A stretch of DNA of 64,000 nucleotides from an uncultured Streptococcus sp. (GTDB lineage: Bacteria > Bacillota > Bacilli > Lactobacillales > Streptococcaceae). The stretch is taken from assembly GCA_902461025.1 (NCBI GenBank), contig CABPWC010000001.1, positions 1-64,000 on the forward strand. The letters run 5' to 3'. Position 1 is the first letter of the stretch; each line of letters begins with the position of its first letter. The translations under genes were made by a program, and so were the position numbers. Shown piece by piece: positions 39,901 through 48,742 of the stretch. The notes under the pieces were generated by a model. The model was not told the DNA's origin and searched no databases. It saw only the letters and a program-made list of their open reading frames with translations.

Positions 39901-41217
39901 TGCGACTGCTGCACCCATCTTGTCTGATGACAAGGCTAGAGATTTAAGCATATTTCCTTGTCTAACACCTGTCATGCCTAACTTCATCAAGATAGCATCC
40001 ATATTTGCGCCTTTTTCACGGGCTGTATTAAGTCCCTTGATAAAGGCTTGTAAAGCTTCAGCAGGCTTTTCTTTCCAAGCTTGTTGGAATTCTTCTGATG
40101 TTGTTCCTGCAACTTTAGCAATCAATGCTAGATCGTCTGCTGAGTCCTTAGTAGTCAGTGAAACTGCATTACCAATGGCAGTAAGGGTTTGAGTCATGGC
40201 AGTACCACCTGCTTCTGCTTCAATACCCACACTACTCATAGCAGTTGCAAGACCTAAGATTTCTGGAGCAGTTAGTCCAGCTAGTTTGCCACCTGCTGCT
40301 AAACGATTAGACATCTCTACAATGTCTTTCTCAGTAGTTGCAAAGTTATTACCAAGATCAACTACAGATGCACCGAATCGAGAATATTCGTCTGATGTTA
40401 AACCTAGAATGTTTGCAATCTTGGCAATGGCTGTCGCAGCATCTTCAGCGCTCAAGTTGGTTGATTCTCCCATATCAATCATAGTACGTGAGAATTTAAG
40501 GATATCATCGGCCTTAATACCAAGCTGACCTGCTACTTCTGCTACGTTTGCAATTTGAACTGCACTGGCGGGCAATTCTTTAGCCATTTGACGAATACCG
40601 TCTGATAAGTTTTTATAAGATACTGTTGCAGTTTCATCTACTGTCTTTTTAACTCCAGCAAATGCAGATTCATAGTCGATTGCTGCTTTAGTAATCAAAC
40701 CTACACTTGCAACTAACGGAGCAGTTAAGCCAGTAGTTAACTTTCCACCAAGCGTTGAAACATTATCTCCAAACGCTTTAATCTTATCTCCGCCCTTAAT
40801 CAAACCATCTCCTAGCTTGTTTATACGAGTGGCGAAACTATTTTCTTTACCTACTGCAATCAATGCCTGTTCAACACTTCTAAGTTGTCTTTCCATTGCT
40901 GCTAACTTAGCATTTTCACGCTCAATATCTGCAGCTGCTTTATCAAACTTAGCAGTGCCTGGTTCGAGTTTATCAAAACTCTTTTTCATTTCATCCAAGA
41001 CCTTTTTTTGTGATCCAATAGCTTGGCCTAAAGTCTTGTATTTTGCTTGTAGTAAATCTGTGTTTTTTCCATTATCTTTCAGAGAACTATCTAGCGCCTT
41101 TACATTGCTTTGAAAATATTTAACCGCATTTTTAGCACCATTTAGAGTAGGATTGAACTTCGACACGTCCAGCCCTAGCTCGATATACATTTGACCTAAC
41201 GGCGTTCCACCTGCCAT
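36967..41217 (-). CDS. Tape measure protein, TP901 family
   Basis: 1416 residues. It sets tail length and helps eject DNA. The N-terminal 150 residues are coiled coil; about 190-560 is the TP901-type core with Ala/Gly-rich segments (FARTIKL-like helices, LTAPEILGLATAMSSVG); hydrophobic helices lie at about 540-565 and 605-645. The C-terminal half has repeated helical blocks and an RSETSGAINSIK/STQGTVSQVQSG tandem-repeat area near 1170-1250. The longest gene in the window. It precedes dit and follows the frameshifted chaperone. Confidence 0.93.
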   Translation of the reverse strand: MAGGTPLGQMYIELGLDVSKFNPTLNGAKNAVKYFQSNVKALDSSLKDNGKNTDLLQAKYKTLGQAIGSQKKVLDEMKKSFDKLEPGTAKFDKAAADIERENAKLAAMERQLRSVEQALIAVGKENSFATRINKLGDGLIKGGDKIKAFGDNVSTLGGKLTTGLTAPLVASVGLITKAAIDYESAFAGVKKTVDETATVSYKNLSDGIRQMAKELPASAVQIANVAEVAGQLGIKADDILKFSRTMIDMGESTNLSAEDAATAIAKIANILGLTSDEYSRFGASVVDLGNNFATTEKDIVEMSNRLAAGGKLAGLTAPEILGLATAMSSVGIEAEAGGTAMTQTLTAIGNAVSLTTKDSADDLALIAKVAGTTSEEFQQAWKEKPAEALQAFIKGLNTAREKGANMDAILMKLGMTGVRQGNMLKSLALSSDKMGAAVARSNQAWKENTALTNEANKRYETTESQLKMFKNQVTDLAIEFGGPLLKALRDGLKAGKPWIETLAKMAKQFSSMSEEQQRNILKWGALATGAGPALSIFGKGIGVIGNLTQALGWLTKGTGKAVGGISLMAKTFQAFKTTGNLTSAFQLASSGMASFGTATASASSSTGLLGTSMSLLANPLGLMVGSIALATAGLVYLGNEKDKARIKTEEFGSQLSDTARGELRNFQKTVDETSTAVANFGTHAGDVEKVSGAFKKLYEDIQAAADQSNHRMEELGAKWGLSAEQIAQVKERNGQIVSNTEAMMNQINEIYQRHNGDASKFSLEEKEIILNNQNEMIKAKLSMMSLSADQQKAALQALNGEIGSLNETQLKHTKDVLKQALDEEKKLYETSKDELKELLDGKAIDQETYNKKMQELEANHTQTMEALGSKYYQVMKNLDEKVKSRTGQSWNYWEEAKKTLEEYGLSYEEIGRKAAEASQKVGNSHSILANYTSEMSKEVKEANDAWSLLVGNIDKNGNFQVKSNVKEVIVEASKSAEGWEQLQFIAKTADINSNARVTIAEALVESGKWKDMSLEEKQVIVKNQAGLQAIFDSEKNLKIWNDMPAEVKELLLKNTDIMSKADEATKAITNYEALTPKQKELLATDKSFRNAVSRSTESLKNWNAITPFTKDLLVNPNDALYFTQLSIDKMAAWNLATAETKSLEAVDNTGVAVGSAIVSVNSPKQEAPINLFAADQTSGVRSETSGAINSIKQYTPVNIFAQNSTQGTVSQVQSGVNSIQDKTVTINAQDNASGVLSGIKSWIDSVTGNFFTNVFASKHAHGTNYHPGGLAVVNDQRNSTYKEMVTLPDGRSFVPEGRDVLLPLPKGSKVLRADKTKRLMSSMGIPKYANGIGIPSDAKFLREMEQAQQNIVVRDKNVNNSQDMAEVVSEIAILRSSLEKILTAILEKPSDTYLDGDKISLSTYKNHGSIYAREGI

Positions 41218-41231
41218 TCAAATCCTCCTTT

Positions 41232-41425
41232 TTAAATCGTTTCTAGAAAGTCAGCAAGATCCATGACTTCCTCAGTTTTATCAGATTCGGTTTGACCAAG
41301 AACACCCATTAGGTCCTCCCAGCTCGTATCCATCACATCACGGATACTCATACCGTATGGACCTTCAGTAGCTTGCTTGACAAAACCATAAAACCTTTTC
41401 AGCGCTTCACTTGGCTTTATTTTTT
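41232..41425 (-). other. Frameshift extension of the tail chaperone (gpT-like)
   Basis: Right after the chaperone stop (41419-41417) the -1 frame stays open for about 60 codons (KPSEALKRFYGFVKQATEG...) to a TAA at 41234-41232, 15 nt before the tape measure. A slippery run GAAAAAAT (A6 at 41425-41420) spans the switch. This is the classic G/GT arrangement of siphophages. Confidence 0.78.
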
Positions 41426-41710
41426 CTCCTTTGGGTCAACATCACCAACCAGATGAGAGTAGATGTCTGCAAATACCGCAAAAATATCTGCCATGTCCGT
41501 GAATTTCAAAAGCTCTTCCACTTCCAAATCTTCAAACAGTGAGGCGATGAATTCTAATTGTTTGTCTAATTTCTCTACCTCTGACACATCAGATGATAGT
41601 GCTTCATTGAGAATCAAGTAGTCACGATAGTCCTTAGTAGTAATTTCTTTACTAGTCTTTTGAACATCTTGACCCTTTTCGTTTTTAATTAAAAATTTAA
41701 CCTTAGCCAT
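41417..41710 (-). CDS. Tail assembly chaperone (gpG-like)
   Basis: 97 residues, acidic, predicted helical, ending VDPKEKK. Tail chaperones coat the tape measure during assembly. Its position between major tail protein and tape measure is diagnostic, and a -1 frameshift at its end yields a longer GT form (to 41232). Confidence 0.82.
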   Translation of the reverse strand: MAKVKFLIKNEKGQDVQKTSKEITTKDYRDYLILNEALSSDVSEVEKLDKQLEFIASLFEDLEVEELLKFTDMADIFAVFADIYSHLVGDVDPKEKK

Positions 41711-41757
41711 TTACTTTCCTTTCTAGAAAAGATAAAAAGAGAGCTTGCGCCCTCTTC

Positions 41758-42342
41758 CTACCCTGCAGCAACCATTTTAAGTTGTCCTTTGAATTTTTTG
41801 AGTTTTTCTTCGTCCTTACCGATGTACTTGATGTAGTAAAGACCATTAGTGTCTGTATCGTCACTTGCAATAGCTGAGAAGCTCAAGCTATCATCTGGAA
41901 GTTCTTCTTGTTTGTCTTTGAGGGTTTCAAATTCCTCAGCATCCATTGAGAATTGACCTTTGAAGAAACCAACTTGTGCTTGTGTACCGTCTGCTGCTTT
42001 AGATTCAAGCATAACTGAGCAGTATGGAGCAACTGTGTCAGCACCAATACCGATGATATCATCCTTGATTGCATGACCGAGGATTTTAGCAAGTACAGTT
42101 GCAGGGATGTCAACTGCAGTCATTTCCATCTTAACGTCACCAACACCACGGTTTGATACGTGGTAAGCAACGTCGCTACCATAGGTTTTTACTGGATCAC
42201 TTGCAAGACCTGAAATCTTAGCAGTACGAGTCGCACCTTTACCAGTTTGACCTTCGATTACAAAAAGGTTTTGTCCAAGTGTTGGAGTAGCATTTCCATC
42301 CAACACACGAACTGTCATACGTTTAAAACCAACTAATGCCAT
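41758..42342 (-). CDS. Major tail protein
   Basis: 194 residues with the phi13/TP901-type tail-tube plan (starts MALVGFKRMTVRVLDG, rich in beta strands). It polymerises into the tail tube. A RBS-rich gap separates it from the tail chaperone, and the tail terminator-type gene lies upstream. Confidence 0.88.
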   Translation of the reverse strand: MALVGFKRMTVRVLDGNATPTLGQNLFVIEGQTGKGATRTAKISGLASDPVKTYGSDVAYHVSNRGVGDVKMEMTAVDIPATVLAKILGHAIKDDIIGIGADTVAPYCSVMLESKAADGTQAQVGFFKGQFSMDAEEFETLKDKQEELPDDSLSFSAIASDDTDTNGLYYIKYIGKDEEKLKKFKGQLKMVAAG

Positions 42343-42364
42343 TTATAGCACCTCTTTCTTTAAT

Positions 42365-42745
42365 TTAGTATTCTTCATATAGAGCACTCCGACCTTTATA
42401 AGTCCGAGCATCTACGTAGCGTTTGATTTCTGGAATCCATTCATCTAAACCACCTGTGGTTTGATAAAATCCTTGTTCTTCCATAATCTTTTCAATTTTT
42501 CTTTGGAGTTCTTTGCACTCCATATAATTTTTAGACTCTACATTGACCTGGTAGAGAAATGCCTTAGCTAGGCTTGTATTACTACCATGAGCCGTTTGCA
42601 TCGGCGGACCAACTGGTCTAATGACGATACTTGTCTCATTGCTTGGTAGCGTGTCTGGACGATTAAAAGATTTGATACTGATTCCAGCTAAGGTCTCATC
42701 TTTTTTTAATGTCTCATAGAGTTCATTAAACTTATCTTTGAGCAT
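42365..42745 (-). CDS. Tail terminator-type protein
   Basis: 126 residues, located between the HK97 gp10-like protein and the major tail protein where the tail terminator/completion protein is normally coded. Contains ETSIVIRPVGPP and VNVESKNY segments typical of minor tail components of this class. Abuts the upstream gene by 1 nt. Confidence 0.72.
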   Translation of the reverse strand: MLKDKFNELYETLKKDETLAGISIKSFNRPDTLPSNETSIVIRPVGPPMQTAHGSNTSLAKAFLYQVNVESKNYMECKELQRKIEKIMEEQGFYQTTGGLDEWIPEIKRYVDARTYKGRSALYEEY

Positions 42746-43168
42746 CTAAAAACCTCCTATCTTCAAATGACTAGCCATTCTATATTTGTATGTTTTAGCA
42801 TGAGCCTCTGAAAAGCGTCTAATTACACCAAAACCTCTTGGATGTGGATTCTTGCTATATCCAAACTCGTTCAAGTGAACTAAGCGCCATCTAGAACCCT
42901 CACCGAAACCGATTTTCACAACAGGAACGCCAGCAGCAAGACCCGTCACACGCCCAACAGTAGCACTTTCAATAGTGTCTCCTTTATCTTTGTAGACTTG
43001 CAAAGCACCTTTAAACTCTTCTAAAGTTTCATTTGCGACTTCTTTTAAGGCTCGACTCGTAGTACGTTTGACCTTAGTATCACCAAGATGAATTTCAAGG
43101 TTTCTAAGAACATCGTCAAAGCCTCTTAATTCTGCTCCACTAGACATCTTGACCACCACCGATAACAA
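42746..43168 (-). CDS. HK97 gp10-like tail component
   Basis: 140 residues with a basic helical N-terminal half (SRALKEVANETLEEFKGALQ) and a Gly/Arg-rich middle (KIGFGEGSRWRLVHLNEFG), the HK97 gp10-like family pattern. It helps complete the neck or tail. Overlaps the head-closure gene by 29 nt. Confidence 0.82.
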   Translation of the reverse strand: MLSVVVKMSSGAELRGFDDVLRNLEIHLGDTKVKRTTSRALKEVANETLEEFKGALQVYKDKGDTIESATVGRVTGLAAGVPVVKIGFGEGSRWRLVHLNEFGYSKNPHPRGFGVIRRFSEAHAKTYKYRMASHLKIGGF

Positions 43169-43532
43169 CTATCAAAAAATCCCGATTGTCAAAATCAGGA
43201 CGCACATCGATAATTTGCCATTTTTCACCACTGAGACGACTGTCTCCGACTTCGACAAAATGCTCATTCTTCGGCTGATAATCAGACAAAGGATCACGAA
43301 TTTTCAGAGTCATCTTAGCTTTCATAGACTTACCAGTCGCAATCTCGATATCTTTAAAGCTAGGAGAGTATACTTGGCCCATCGTAAAGAAAGCCTCCTC
43401 GTGACTCACATCACGACCATGAAGCCCCTCCTCGACTTTAGAAGTATAGAAAGTCAAGGGGGTTCTCAGGTCTCCGTTTTGAGCTTCAGGCTTTTTATAA
43501 CGATATTGAGGTTTATTCTTCTGGTAGCTCAA
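43140..43532 (-). CDS. Head-closure/adaptor protein
   Basis: 130 residues, beta-rich; the C-terminal half (RLSGEKWQIIDVRPDFDNRDFLIVVIGG) resembles SPP1 gp16-type head-closure proteins. The only upstream start is TTG at 43532, within the end of the 59-codon gene (20-nt overlap), so initiation is probably coupled. Confidence 0.75.
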   Translation of the reverse strand: MSYQKNKPQYRYKKPEAQNGDLRTPLTFYTSKVEEGLHGRDVSHEEAFFTMGQVYSPSFKDIEIATGKSMKAKMTLKIRDPLSDYQPKNEHFVEVGDSRLSGEKWQIIDVRPDFDNRDFLIVVIGGGQDV

Positions 43533-43692
43533 TATTTGTAACTACTTCTGTTTTTTCTTCGCCCCATTCAACAAATCCAGGCAAGATAGAATTGATTTCT
43601 TCAAAACGTTCTCTTGTCGCTTCAAATGTTGAACCTACTGGACGGAATTGACTTGCTTCAAGGTCAAAGAATTCTTTTAAAACTCTAATCAC
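43513..43692 (-). CDS. Small phage protein, GTG start
   Basis: 59 residues (MIRVLKEFFDLEASQFRPVG... ending NIELPEE). GTG start in a GTGA overlap with the connector stop, preceded by GGAGGAAAAAGC, and it overlaps the head-closure start by 20 nt. Similar short genes lie at this point in many streptococcal siphophages. Function unknown. Confidence 0.75.
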   Translation of the reverse strand: MIRVLKEFFDLEASQFRPVGSTFEATRERFEEINSILPGFVEWGEEKTEVVTNIELPEE

Positions 43693-43976
43693 GCTTTTTC
43701 CTCCATGTTGTAATTTTCAAGAGATAACGCCATTAAGTCCCCTCGGAAGTTTTCATAGAAGAACTCCACTTGGTCATTGTAGACGTATCTAGCACGCTCC
43801 AAAATTAACTCTCGAACTCGTGGTTCAGTTGGATACTGACTACCAACAAGGTTAAGGATGTTAGCTTCAGAGCTTTCCAACATCCGTGAGAGGTTTTCGT
43901 CCTCTCCACTATGAAAAATCCTCATCCGCTCCTTAAAAGGTTTAAGGAGTGGATGAAGTTCTACTTCTGAAGTCAT
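43689..43976 (-). CDS. Head-tail connector (gp6-like)
   Basis: 95 residues, all-helical, with REL-ILERARYVYNDQVEFFYENF, the pattern of the phage gp6-like head-tail connector family. Sits directly after the capsid gene (15-nt gap), where the connector ring protein is coded. Confidence 0.82.
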   Translation of the reverse strand: MTSEVELHPLLKPFKERMRIFHSGEDENLSRMLESSEANILNLVGSQYPTEPRVRELILERARYVYNDQVEFFYENFRGDLMALSLENYNMEEKA

Positions 43977-43991
43977 GATCTAACCCCTAAA

Positions 43992-45113
43992 TTAAGCTTG
44001 AGGGAGTTGTAAAGTCCAAACTGCAGATGTCTTTTCATCATGAGCCTTACCATAAGCAAATTGTTTAGCAGTGTAAAGGTTCAAATCTTCCAATGCGTAT
44101 GTTTCTGTGTAACGGCCAAGTGTAATACCACCACCGACAAAAGCATCGTAGCGACCTTTGACAAATGTAGTGACTTTACCAGCTGTCTGAGCCACAGATT
44201 CAACCAAGATAAGGTTGAATGGCATAGCTGTGATATAAACAGCTTGAGCGTTCAATGAAGTGTATTGTTTCTTCACATCCCAAGCGTCGGCTGTATTAAC
44301 AACCATTACAAGGTTACCTTCTACTGCAACTGGAGTTTTTCCATCTTCTTTAACAGAGTGATGTTTGTAAACCTTTGTCAATTCTTTGACTACGGTAGCT
44401 GAGTCAGCAAAAGTCAACTTAGTAGTTTGAGCTGTTTTTTCAGCATAAGTTGTCTTATCTCCAGAAACAGTTCCTGTAAGTGTACGAGAAAGACCGATAG
44501 GTTTATTATCCCCATCACCATTCAAGAAAGCTGCTTCAAGGGCCACTGCAAATGCTTCTGTAATTTGAACAGAGATGAATTTCGCCAACCAAGCTGGGCC
44601 AAATTTTTCGGCATCTTTTGGAATTACAACAAAAGCAGTCAATTTGTGTTGGATTGCTTCTTCTTCGTTAAATTGTTGTTTGAGTTGTCCTTGGATTTCT
44701 CCATTGATTTTTCCCCAAACAGCTTGTCCAGTTTGCTCTGATTTGAGGAATTTCAAGCGGATACCAGCATTTTTAAGGCCGATATGTTGAAGGAGTGGGC
44801 GAGCTTGTACCAGATCTTCAAAGATACGATCGATGATTTCTTGTGGGATGAGCTTATCAATCCCTTTAGGTGCGGCTTTTTCAATGTTATTGAAAAACTC
44901 ACGAGCTTCAGCGGTCAACTTGGCATCGTATGGATTCAAGGCTGAAACTTCTTCACGGGCAGCATCACGAGCTTGAGCCATCATTTCATTGGTCATGGAC
45001 TCAATCATGTCATTGTATAGCTTCGCTTGTTCTTCTTGGGGAGCGCCATTTGTAACAGCATCTAAAAATGCCTGACGTTGTTTTTCAAATTTGTTAGATA
45101 ATTGCATTGTCAT
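43992..45113 (-). CDS. HK97-type major capsid protein
   Basis: 373 residues. The N-terminal about 90 residues are a charged coiled-coil delta (scaffold) segment, which the adjacent protease should remove, followed by the HK97 fold (LLQHIGLKNAG..., FLNGDGDNKPIGL near 198, a common capsid motif). It builds the icosahedral shell. Confidence 0.93.
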   Translation of the reverse strand: MTMQLSNKFEKQRQAFLDAVTNGAPQEEQAKLYNDMIESMTNEMMAQARDAAREEVSALNPYDAKLTAEAREFFNNIEKAAPKGIDKLIPQEIIDRIFEDLVQARPLLQHIGLKNAGIRLKFLKSEQTGQAVWGKINGEIQGQLKQQFNEEEAIQHKLTAFVVIPKDAEKFGPAWLAKFISVQITEAFAVALEAAFLNGDGDNKPIGLSRTLTGTVSGDKTTYAEKTAQTTKLTFADSATVVKELTKVYKHHSVKEDGKTPVAVEGNLVMVVNTADAWDVKKQYTSLNAQAVYITAMPFNLILVESVAQTAGKVTTFVKGRYDAFVGGGITLGRYTETYALEDLNLYTAKQFAYGKAHDEKTSAVWTLQLPQA

Positions 45114-45128
45114 TCTGTTTTTCCTTTC

Positions 45129-45911
45129 TTAAAACATAAAAAGACCGAACCCTTTAGGAACAGCCTTGTTTGTGCTATTGTCTTGACTTTCTGAAAAATT
45201 GAATTTCTTCTGTACAAATTCGCTATTTTCGAAAGCCTCTTTTTCAATTTGTATATCTGGTAGTTTAGCTTCTAGCTTTTCAGCTACCAATTCAGCGATT
45301 TTATCAATATCCGGTGTCATTGCTGACCTCATTTTCTCGATAAAATCATTTGGAATCATAGGAGTTTCACTCGCTACTAGAGTCGGAGCAACTTCGTTTG
45401 TAAACATAATCTTGTCTACAAAGCCATGATTCAAAGCTGACTCGGCATCAAACCAAGTAGTCTTATTCATCAAAGCAAGCAAGTCATCAAGAGCCTTGCC
45501 AGTCTTATGAACATAGGCACTAGCAATCGACTTGTTAAACCCTTCTAGTACCCCAGCCTCATGAAGCAGAGTGTTATGGTCTCCATTTACTTGCGTTGAA
45601 ACATTGTGGATCATAATTTGGGCAGTCGGACTGATTTCAACCGTATCTCCTGCCATTGCAATCACGCTTGCTGCGCTTGCTGCAATACCGACAATCTTCA
45701 CGGTCACGTCACCAGGATACGAGCGTAGAGCAGTATAAATTTCACTACCAGCATAAACATCTCCACCACCAGAATTGATATGAACCTCAATCGGTTCACC
45801 ACTATCAGGAAGGACTATATCTTTCGGAGCGGTTGCATCCCACTCAAGCCAATCGTAAAGCCATCTGTCATTGTTTGAAACAATCGTACCCTTAATTTGA
45901 ATTACTTTCAT
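45129..45911 (-). CDS. ClpP-like prohead protease
   Basis: About 260 residues with the S14 Clp fold: HINSGGGDVYAGSEIYTALR near 47, nucleophile Ser in GIAASAASVIAMAGD near 80-94, and catalytic His in MIHNVSTQ near 104. It matures the capsid by removing the delta domain. The frame opens with GTG at 45923, but ATG 45911 (MKVIQIKG) has GGAGG at a proper distance and is preferred. Overlaps the portal gene. Confidence 0.92.
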   Translation of the reverse strand: MKVIQIKGTIVSNNDRWLYDWLEWDATAPKDIVLPDSGEPIEVHINSGGGDVYAGSEIYTALRSYPGDVTVKIVGIAASAASVIAMAGDTVEISPTAQIMIHNVSTQVNGDHNTLLHEAGVLEGFNKSIASAYVHKTGKALDDLLALMNKTTWFDAESALNHGFVDKIMFTNEVAPTLVASETPMIPNDFIEKMRSAMTPDIDKIAELVAEKLEAKLPDIQIEKEAFENSEFVQKKFNFSESQDNSTNKAVPKGFGLFMF

Positions 45912-47043
45912 CTTCTTTCTCACCTCCTTTCTCTAACTGTTCACCAAGTTGATAGTTTTTGGTGATGAGGAATTTATCGCCACCAGGGACAGATTCTAAG
46001 CCAAGTTCAGAGCGCACCTCGTTTCGAGTCATTGCTCCAGAAGAAATAAGCTTATCAATGCTTCCAGCGAGTGCAAACTTATCTCTCTGACCTTCGCCAA
46101 TGATTACAAATAGATTATTGCGCTCATATTGCTGTCTTGATACTAAAGCAAAATTAAGCCCATCACTCATTTTCTTAACAAGTGATTGGTAGCAATAACT
46201 ATTAAACATTTTTTGGCTATTTTCAAGATTGGCCATATCGCCATGACTTAAAGCTGTTGGAATCCCTAAGACGTCCGCGACCTCATCATCAAATTGCCGA
46301 CGAAGTTTCTTTAACTCATCAACAGAAATATTTGAAGTCCCTGTTGTATTCGTATGCTCGGAATATTCCATTCCATCCTGAGCTGGAACAATGGCAATCG
46401 TTTTAGTGCTAAATGATTTAAAGAGACCATCAGCATATGATTGGAGTTTATCACGCATCTGCTTATCAAAACTCCCATTGTTTTTGGTTTTCAGAGTTCC
46501 TCTGATTTGATTGTTCCTAGCCAAGGCCTCGACCAAACGAGTGTGCAACTTCTCGTAATCAGCAAATAAGTCAGAAATATAATCTTGCAGTCGATTATTG
46601 TTGTACTGTAAGAAAATCACTTCACTCATCCGAAAACGCTTCTCAAATGTGAAACCTCTACAAGTTACAAATTCAAACACATCATCATAAACAGCATATT
46701 TAGTCCGTGTGTAAGAGTCAGCAACAAGCAACTGGTCATCCGTTGTAAGAAAGATTAGGACCTCATTCTTAGTGATCAACCGATAGACGACCTTTTGCCA
46801 AAAATCTGACGCAGACTCATTTTTGTTTGGCCTTACATTCAGCAAATAGTCCCAATCAGAAGGCTTAGCCTTACCGTTTTCTTGATACTTAAATGCTGAC
46901 TTAGCAAAAATCCGAGCGATGAACTCGGCTGACTTATCAATCGCTAAGCTTTTGAGTTGCAGATTTCCAAACATCCGCTCAAGATCCTCGAACTCAAACC
47001 CAACCTCTGGCACTTCACGCTTAAATAAATTCAGTAACCCCAA
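45892..47043 (-). CDS. HK97-family portal protein
   Basis: 383 residues. Dodecameric DNA gate at the capsid vertex. The family body is seen in FKYQENGKAKPSDWDYLLNVRPNKNESASDFW and the C-terminal PTALSHGDMANLENSQKMF...MTRNEVRSELGLESVPGGD. Lies between large terminase and prohead protease in standard order. Confidence 0.94.
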   Translation of the reverse strand: MGLLNLFKREVPEVGFEFEDLERMFGNLQLKSLAIDKSAEFIARIFAKSAFKYQENGKAKPSDWDYLLNVRPNKNESASDFWQKVVYRLITKNEVLIFLTTDDQLLVADSYTRTKYAVYDDVFEFVTCRGFTFEKRFRMSEVIFLQYNNNRLQDYISDLFADYEKLHTRLVEALARNNQIRGTLKTKNNGSFDKQMRDKLQSYADGLFKSFSTKTIAIVPAQDGMEYSEHTNTTGTSNISVDELKKLRRQFDDEVADVLGIPTALSHGDMANLENSQKMFNSYCYQSLVKKMSDGLNFALVSRQQYERNNLFVIIGEGQRDKFALAGSIDKLISSGAMTRNEVRSELGLESVPGGDKFLITKNYQLGEQLEKGGEKEDESNSN

Positions 47044-47101
47044 TGCACTTCCTCCTTTCTTTTAATTTCTGCCGACCACCCACCCAAAATTTATGCTTAG
47101 A

Positions 47102-48742
47102 TTAAAATTCCCAACTATCAATCATATCTAGGAATTCCCCAACATTTGACTCTTGCACTAGTTCCCTCTTGTAAAGAGCAGCTATCAAAGCATGGAAACC
47201 ATCCGTCTTTCTTCTGACAGGCTCTTTCTTCAAGAAACGCTTATTGCCATCCTTGTCCTCTTTGACGTAGGTATTATCTGTATACCAAATCATAGAGTTA
47301 TCGCCCTCAAAGATAAAACGCTCATTTGCAAATCCATCTTCAATGATTGGCGCAACCTTGGATTGGATAGCCCCTGGATTTCTCAAAAATTCATATTCAA
47401 ACCCAGCCTCTTCCAAAAGTGGTTTTAACAAATCCATTCTAAAACCATCGGCACATACAAGCTCAATCTGATAAAGATTTCTCCATTCTTCCAGCTTGGC
47501 TATCAAAAGTCTAGGATCAATACTCGGACCATCAACGATTGTAAAAAGACCTTTTTCGGCCCATTCTTCAATAGGCGCTTTTAGCTTGAAAGCTTTCAAA
47601 AATGATTTCCGTGCAAATGAATGTTGCTTCCAGATGAATTCATCTCCATTCTTAAATAGCAAACCGACACTTGCAAAGTCTCGGATGCTAGCATAGTCAA
47701 AACCAGCCACACATGACCGACCTTTCAAGTCGATACCAGGAGACCGTAAACAAGCAACTAGCTTTTCTCGAGAAGTCACATCTTTCTCAAGGTCCGCTTC
47801 AGGAAGGTTCATCCGTTTTGTCATAAACTCCTGACGTCCAGATGGCTCCAACTCAAGGTCATCATAGTCAGCCTTGGTTCTAGCAAGTAACCTCTTAGCG
47901 TAAGGAGTGCTTTCATCCAACATCGGATTTGCTTTCGACCAGTTTTTCATGTCGTCCACTTCATCCGCATTGTCAAGCTTGCAGATGAAAGGGAAAAGCC
48001 TGAAATCGTCAACCTCTCCATTCAAAATTTGCATAGACTTCTCTATTAGCTTGTCGTAAAATCCCTCACGCACATACCCATTCGTACCGTTGTAGAAAGT
48101 CCGAGCATGAGCGATTTTCCCAAGACCAGACCGTTGAACCTTCACGGCCTTATCATCTTCAAACTGGTGAATCTCATCAAACTCAAGACAGCCATCACGA
48201 GCAGAGTCCATAGTCTTCGGATTGTTCGTCCGAAAAGAAAAGACCGAGTTATTCGCTCGACCTGTGATAGACATTTTAGTTAGATAGAAATGGTCCTCAA
48301 GACCACGCCTTTGGATAGTCTCATAAACCTCCTCAAAGGAAACTTTACCCTGTTTCTCAGAGTTTGCAGTGATAGTCACATCATAATCTCTGATAGGGTA
48401 GATAGGACTGATAAAGAACGAGGACCTGGCGGACATAAAACCATTCTTACCACCCCCACGAGCCAGAGTATATAAATGCTCGTCAAAGTGTGGCTCCCCG
48501 TCCTCTTTCCTAAAAAGAAAAATGAACGGGGTCAAGAAAAGCTGGTATTTCGCTAGAGGAAAAAAGTTCTTTTCCGTAAACCGAATGAATTTCTCAATCA
48601 GATCATTATCAAAATATAAATCATCGCGAGGATAGATTTTCTCTTTGATGATTTTAAACAGCAACTTTCTTTCTTCGTTGACGACGATTTCTCCTCTCTC
48701 GGCCATTTTGATGTAGTCATCAATCAACGGATGAGAAATCAT
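47102..48742 (-). CDS. Terminase large subunit
   Basis: 546 residues. DNA packaging motor and nuclease. ATPase: Walker A-like LARGGGKNGFMSA near 88 and Walker B CLEFDEIHQ near 187. Nuclease acidic residues appear in AGFDYASIRDFAS near 343 and LVCADGFRMD near 430. Overlaps the small subunit by 4 nt. The HNH neighbour suggests cos-type packaging of the HK97 class. Confidence 0.95.
   Translation of the reverse strand: MISHPLIDDYIKMAERGEIVVNEERKLLFKIIKEKIYPRDDLYFDNDLIEKFIRFTEKNFFPLAKYQLFLTPFIFLFRKEDGEPHFDEHLYTLARGGGKNGFMSARSSFFISPIYPIRDYDVTITANSEKQGKVSFEEVYETIQRRGLEDHFYLTKMSITGRANNSVFSFRTNNPKTMDSARDGCLEFDEIHQFEDDKAVKVQRSGLGKIAHARTFYNGTNGYVREGFYDKLIEKSMQILNGEVDDFRLFPFICKLDNADEVDDMKNWSKANPMLDESTPYAKRLLARTKADYDDLELEPSGRQEFMTKRMNLPEADLEKDVTSREKLVACLRSPGIDLKGRSCVAGFDYASIRDFASVGLLFKNGDEFIWKQHSFARKSFLKAFKLKAPIEEWAEKGLFTIVDGPSIDPRLLIAKLEEWRNLYQIELVCADGFRMDLLKPLLEEAGFEYEFLRNPGAIQSKVAPIIEDGFANERFIFEGDNSMIWYTDNTYVKEDKDGNKRFLKKEPVRRKTDGFHALIAALYKRELVQESNVGEFLDMIDSWEF

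Noticed and set aside
38159..41113. Several plus-strand frames opposite the tape measure gene
   Set aside because: Shadows of the Ala-rich tape measure codons; compositions are Ser/Leu-rich and unlike proteins.
41417..41425. Early stop making the tail chaperone look truncated
   Set aside because: The open -1 frame after an A-run is the normal chaperone frameshift arrangement, not a mutation.
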